Shown piece after piece: positions 61,843-64,000 of a DNA stretch of 64,000 nucleotides; the first letter of the stretch is position 1, and each line of letters opens with the position of its first letter. Location: contig DDQZ01000069.1 in assembly GCA_002343505.1 (NCBI GenBank), positions 7,161 to 71,160 of the forward strand. Direction: 5' to 3'. The DNA is from Verrucomicrobiaceae bacterium UBA2429. GTDB taxonomy: Bacteria; Verrucomicrobiota; Verrucomicrobiia; Verrucomicrobiales; Verrucomicrobiaceae. A program made the translations under genes and the position numbers. The notes beneath the pieces were generated by a model. The model saw only the letters and a program-made list of their open reading frames with translations, was not told the DNA's origin and did not search any database.

Positions 61843-64000
61843 TCGTCGTCCTCGTCTGTGGGTTCAGCGGCGTTGGCAGCTTGCCCAGCAGCACCAGCGC
61901 CAGCACCACCCGTCCTGATTGCTGCGCGTGCTCCTGGAGTAGGCCCTGTTGACAGTGTGCCGGCTGCTCCTGGATTCATGGCCTTGGGATTAACGGTCAT
62001 GGTGGCTTTCACGACTCCCATTTGCTCAACCATTGCTTTGCCGCGCGCAACAGGATCGGTGATGTGACTGATTGCCTTGAAGGCTTCATCGCTTAGCGTC
62101 TTCTGGCCTATCTCGAAGTAGAACTTGTCAGATGCCGAAAGGCGAGACCATGCAGCATCTCCTTCGGCGCCTTTTAGCCACCATCCTTTTGCTTGTCCGA
62201 GCACAGTTCCTGATTCCTGAGCAGTAAGGCGAGCGGATGCGACAATGTTCGGCGCTTTTGCTGTGTTGCTCAAAAACCCAGACCCCAACGACAAGCCCAT
62301 TCCAAGCCCGGCATCAGTCCATTCGCCAACAGCCACAGGATTGCTCGCTCCTGCGATTGTGGCGATCTTTTCAACGCCTTGGCTCGTTAGCGTTCGTTCT
62401 GGCTTGCCGCTAAACATCTGGTGAACCCCTGCCTGGAAAGTGTCTGCCCCATGCGCAACAGCCGCTGTTCCGACAACTTTAGTCACCATTGTCGGCTCTG
62501 GGGCCAAAATAGCCGCTCCGCCAACTACGGTTTCCGCCGCTCCCCCGACGGCTTTCACGCCTCCCATTGTTCTCGGATGCTCGTGCATCCATTGCGAAAC
62601 ACTGTTCACAGTCCCCAAGACATCAACGCCGGTGTGGTCTCTGATCCAGTTGTTCGCCAGTGCCGTTGGGTGAGGAATGAACAGCCCCAGCGGATCGAAG
62701 TGGGTCCACGGGTTCTGTTTGACATAGGCATAGAGGTTTGGGCCGTCCACGAACCCCGCCGGGTCGCGGCTGAGCCAGACGCCCGTCTCAATGTCGCGGT
62801 AGCGGAACCCTTCGTTCAAGAGCCCCGTCGGGTCTTCGTCCTTGGTGTTGGCGCGCTGGCGGTCGGCGTTGGCTCCGGTTTCCCTCGTGCGCTTGCCGTA
62901 GGCCTCGTAACTCGCCGTCCAGGTCAGGGTGGCGGACTGGTCGGACTGCGCCACGATGTCGCCACGGCCGTTGCTGAGGTTGTAGCGCTCGCGCACGGGG
63001 TTGGCGGCGGTGGGGGCCACGGGGATTTCACTGGTGTTGACCGGGTGGCGCAGGGTGCCCAGCAGCCCGCCCACGCCGCCGCCCATGTCGGGGCCGCGCA
63101 GGTAACGCACTGCGGGCAGCGTGGTGGCGCTCAGCGCGGCATTGCTGCTGCGGGTGAACTCCGCCACGCTCAGCCCGCCGCTGAACACCACGGCGGTGTG
63201 GTGGGTTTTCAGCCCACTGCCGGTCTGGTGGATGCTGGTGCGGCGCATCCGGTGGTCGTAGGTGTAGGTCCAGGTGCGCTTGGCGGTGGCGGTGACAGGC
63301 ACGACGACCTTTTGCAGCCGGTTCCAGGTGTCCCAGGTGTAGGTGGTGGTGCGCGCGGCGGCGGCGGTGGTGCCGTCCTGGACGCGGCTGGTGCGGTTGC
63401 CGCTCTTGTCATAGGTGAAGCTGGCCCCGGTGAGCAGAGGGCCGACGCCCACGCCTGCGCTGGCGCCGGCGTGCTTGGTCCAGCGGGTGAGCTGGTTGGC
63501 GTTGTTGTAGATGTAAGTCCAGTGGCCGGTCTCAACGCCGGAGGGCGCGCTGCCACTGCTGCTAAGGGCGACGGTTTTGCCGGTGCGATTGTTGGCGGCA
63601 TCGTAGGCGTAGGTGGTGGTGACCAGGGCGGTGCCGCCGTCCTGCACGCGCTCGATGTGGAGGCGGCTGGAGGCATCGTACTCCATGGTGGTGGAGCGGG
63701 TGCGCGCGGGCTGGGTGCCGGAGGCGAACCAGTGCTCGGTCTGGGCGGTGACGCTGCCCGCGGCGTCATGCTGCCAGGTGAAGGAGGCGAGCAGGGTGGA
63801 GCCGCTGATGGCTTGCCCGGCGGGTGGCGGGCGGTGGAGCTCGCGCAGGACGAGGCGGCCTGCGGCGTCGTGGTGGTTGACCTGGGTCTGGCCGTTGGGC
63901 AGGGTGAGGCGGATGGCGCGCCCGGCGGGGTCGTAGCGCCAGCGGGTGAGGCGGTCGTCGGCGGGGGTGGCGGGGGTCTGGTTGTCGTCGTGGAGGATGA
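61839..64000 (-). CDS. RHS-repeat polymorphic toxin, C-terminal part
   Basis: The frame is open to the right edge (719 residues visible); the N-terminus is outside. YD/RHS repeats ('RWRYDPAGRAIRLTLPNG', 'TYAYDAANNRTGKTV', 'TYTYDHRMRRTSI') lead into the RHS core end 'FRYRDIETGVWLSRDPAGFV' and 'YVKQNPWTHFDPLG' at about 62680-62800. After DPLG come ~280 residues of variable C-terminus (61839-62678), with Ala/Gly-rich helices and a late 'WSRLSASDKFYFEIGQKTLS'. RHS shells encapsulate and release such C-terminal toxins. The toxin type is not recognisable. Confidence 0.88.
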   Translation of the reverse strand, partial: ILHDDNQTPATPADDRLTRWRYDPAGRAIRLTLPNGQTQVNHHDAAGRLVLRELHRPPPAGQAISGSTLLASFTWQHDAAGSVTAQTEHWFASGTQPARTRSTTMEYDASSRLHIERVQDGGTALVTTTYAYDAANNRTGKTVALSSSGSAPSGVETGHWTYIYNNANQLTRWTKHAGASAGVGVGPLLTGASFTYDKSGNRTSRVQDGTTAAAARTTTYTWDTWNRLQKVVVPVTATAKRTWTYTYDHRMRRTSIHQTGSGLKTHHTAVVFSGGLSVAEFTRSSNAALSATTLPAVRYLRGPDMGGGVGGLLGTLRHPVNTSEIPVAPTAANPVRERYNLSNGRGDIVAQSDQSATLTWTASYEAYGKRTRETGANADRQRANTKDEDPTGLLNEGFRYRDIETGVWLSRDPAGFVDGPNLYAYVKQNPWTHFDPLGLFIPHPTALANNWIRDHTGVDVLGTVNSVSQWMHEHPRTMGGVKAVGGAAETVVGGAAILAPEPTMVTKVVGTAAVAHGADTFQAGVHQMFSGKPERTLTSQGVEKIATIAGASNPVAVGEWTDAGLGMGLSLGSGFLSNTAKAPNIVASARLTAQESGTVLGQAKGWWLKGAEGDAAWSRLSASDKFYFEIGQKTLSDEAFKAISHITDPVARGKAMVEQMGVVKATMTVNPKAMNPGAAGTLSTGPTPGARAAIRTGGAGAGAAGQAANAAEPTDEDDE

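Overview
The window is high-GC bacterial chromosome that looks like Verrucomicrobiota, probably a Prosthecobacter/Verrucomicrobium relative. The reasons are the long-form IspG, secreted Verrucomicrobia-type repeat and MBG-domain proteins, a sulfatase, large Wzz/Wzc and LPS genes, several families of dispersed palindromic repeats, and a palindrome that fits the LexA motif I recall for this phylum. Genes are dense and on both strands, with one tRNA and no rRNA. This placement is inference; no marker gene was compared.

Layout. 1-3232 (minus): the start of a family II pyrophosphatase and a two-gene mrpA-mrpB antiporter set. 3641-7510 (plus): two exported proteins closed by a good terminator. 7585-10374 (minus): citramalate synthase and a DUF3500-like Tat protein. 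10480-15746 (plus): a probable metal-handling locus made of two paralogous small 'CPLC' membrane proteins, a small CXXCH protein, a TonB-dependent receptor and a PepSY membrane protein. 15765-17059 (minus): moaA and a small monooxygenase-fold protein. 17140-22320 (plus): a leucine-rich-repeat protein, then a three-gene proton-channel-like set (zinc-ribbon MotA/ExbB protein plus two different MotB/ExbD-like proteins).

22362-33503 is one long minus-strand run. In transcription order it holds a polysaccharide deacetylase, a glycosyltransferase, a DUF4091 protein, a second glycosyltransferase, a Wzc-like protein, a K+ channel, an acyl carrier protein and an FAD oxidoreductase, with several 4-bp start/stop overlaps. 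The first five look like an exopolysaccharide module. Two palindromic elements have been absorbed into the coding ends of the two glycosyltransferases. 33595-43562 carries an HpaI-type aldolase, an orphan nuoA, an acyltransferase-heptosyltransferase fusion, TPR and coiled-coil proteins, a sulfatase, a methyltransferase-like protein and a DUF3108-like protein.

43579-45629 holds the most interesting unit: a SplB-like radical SAM enzyme and a TcmP (three-Cys-motif partner) protein, read as a two-gene operon with a TGTTC-N4-GAACA palindrome just upstream of the first start codon, suggesting SOS control. 45715-60714 is mostly housekeeping: AMP nucleosidase, a beta-lactamase-fold lipoprotein, ispG, nadA, an M16 peptidase, a PQQ-propeller protein, MOSC, a D-threonine-aldolase-like enzyme, corA, tRNA-Val, class II aldolase and a sugar-lactone-oxidase-like flavoprotein. 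60715-61629 is a graveyard with a truncated REP-associated transposase and three direct repeats. The window ends in an RHS polymorphic toxin (5' end outside the window) with a small two-helix membrane protein overlapping its stop codon, a probable immunity protein.
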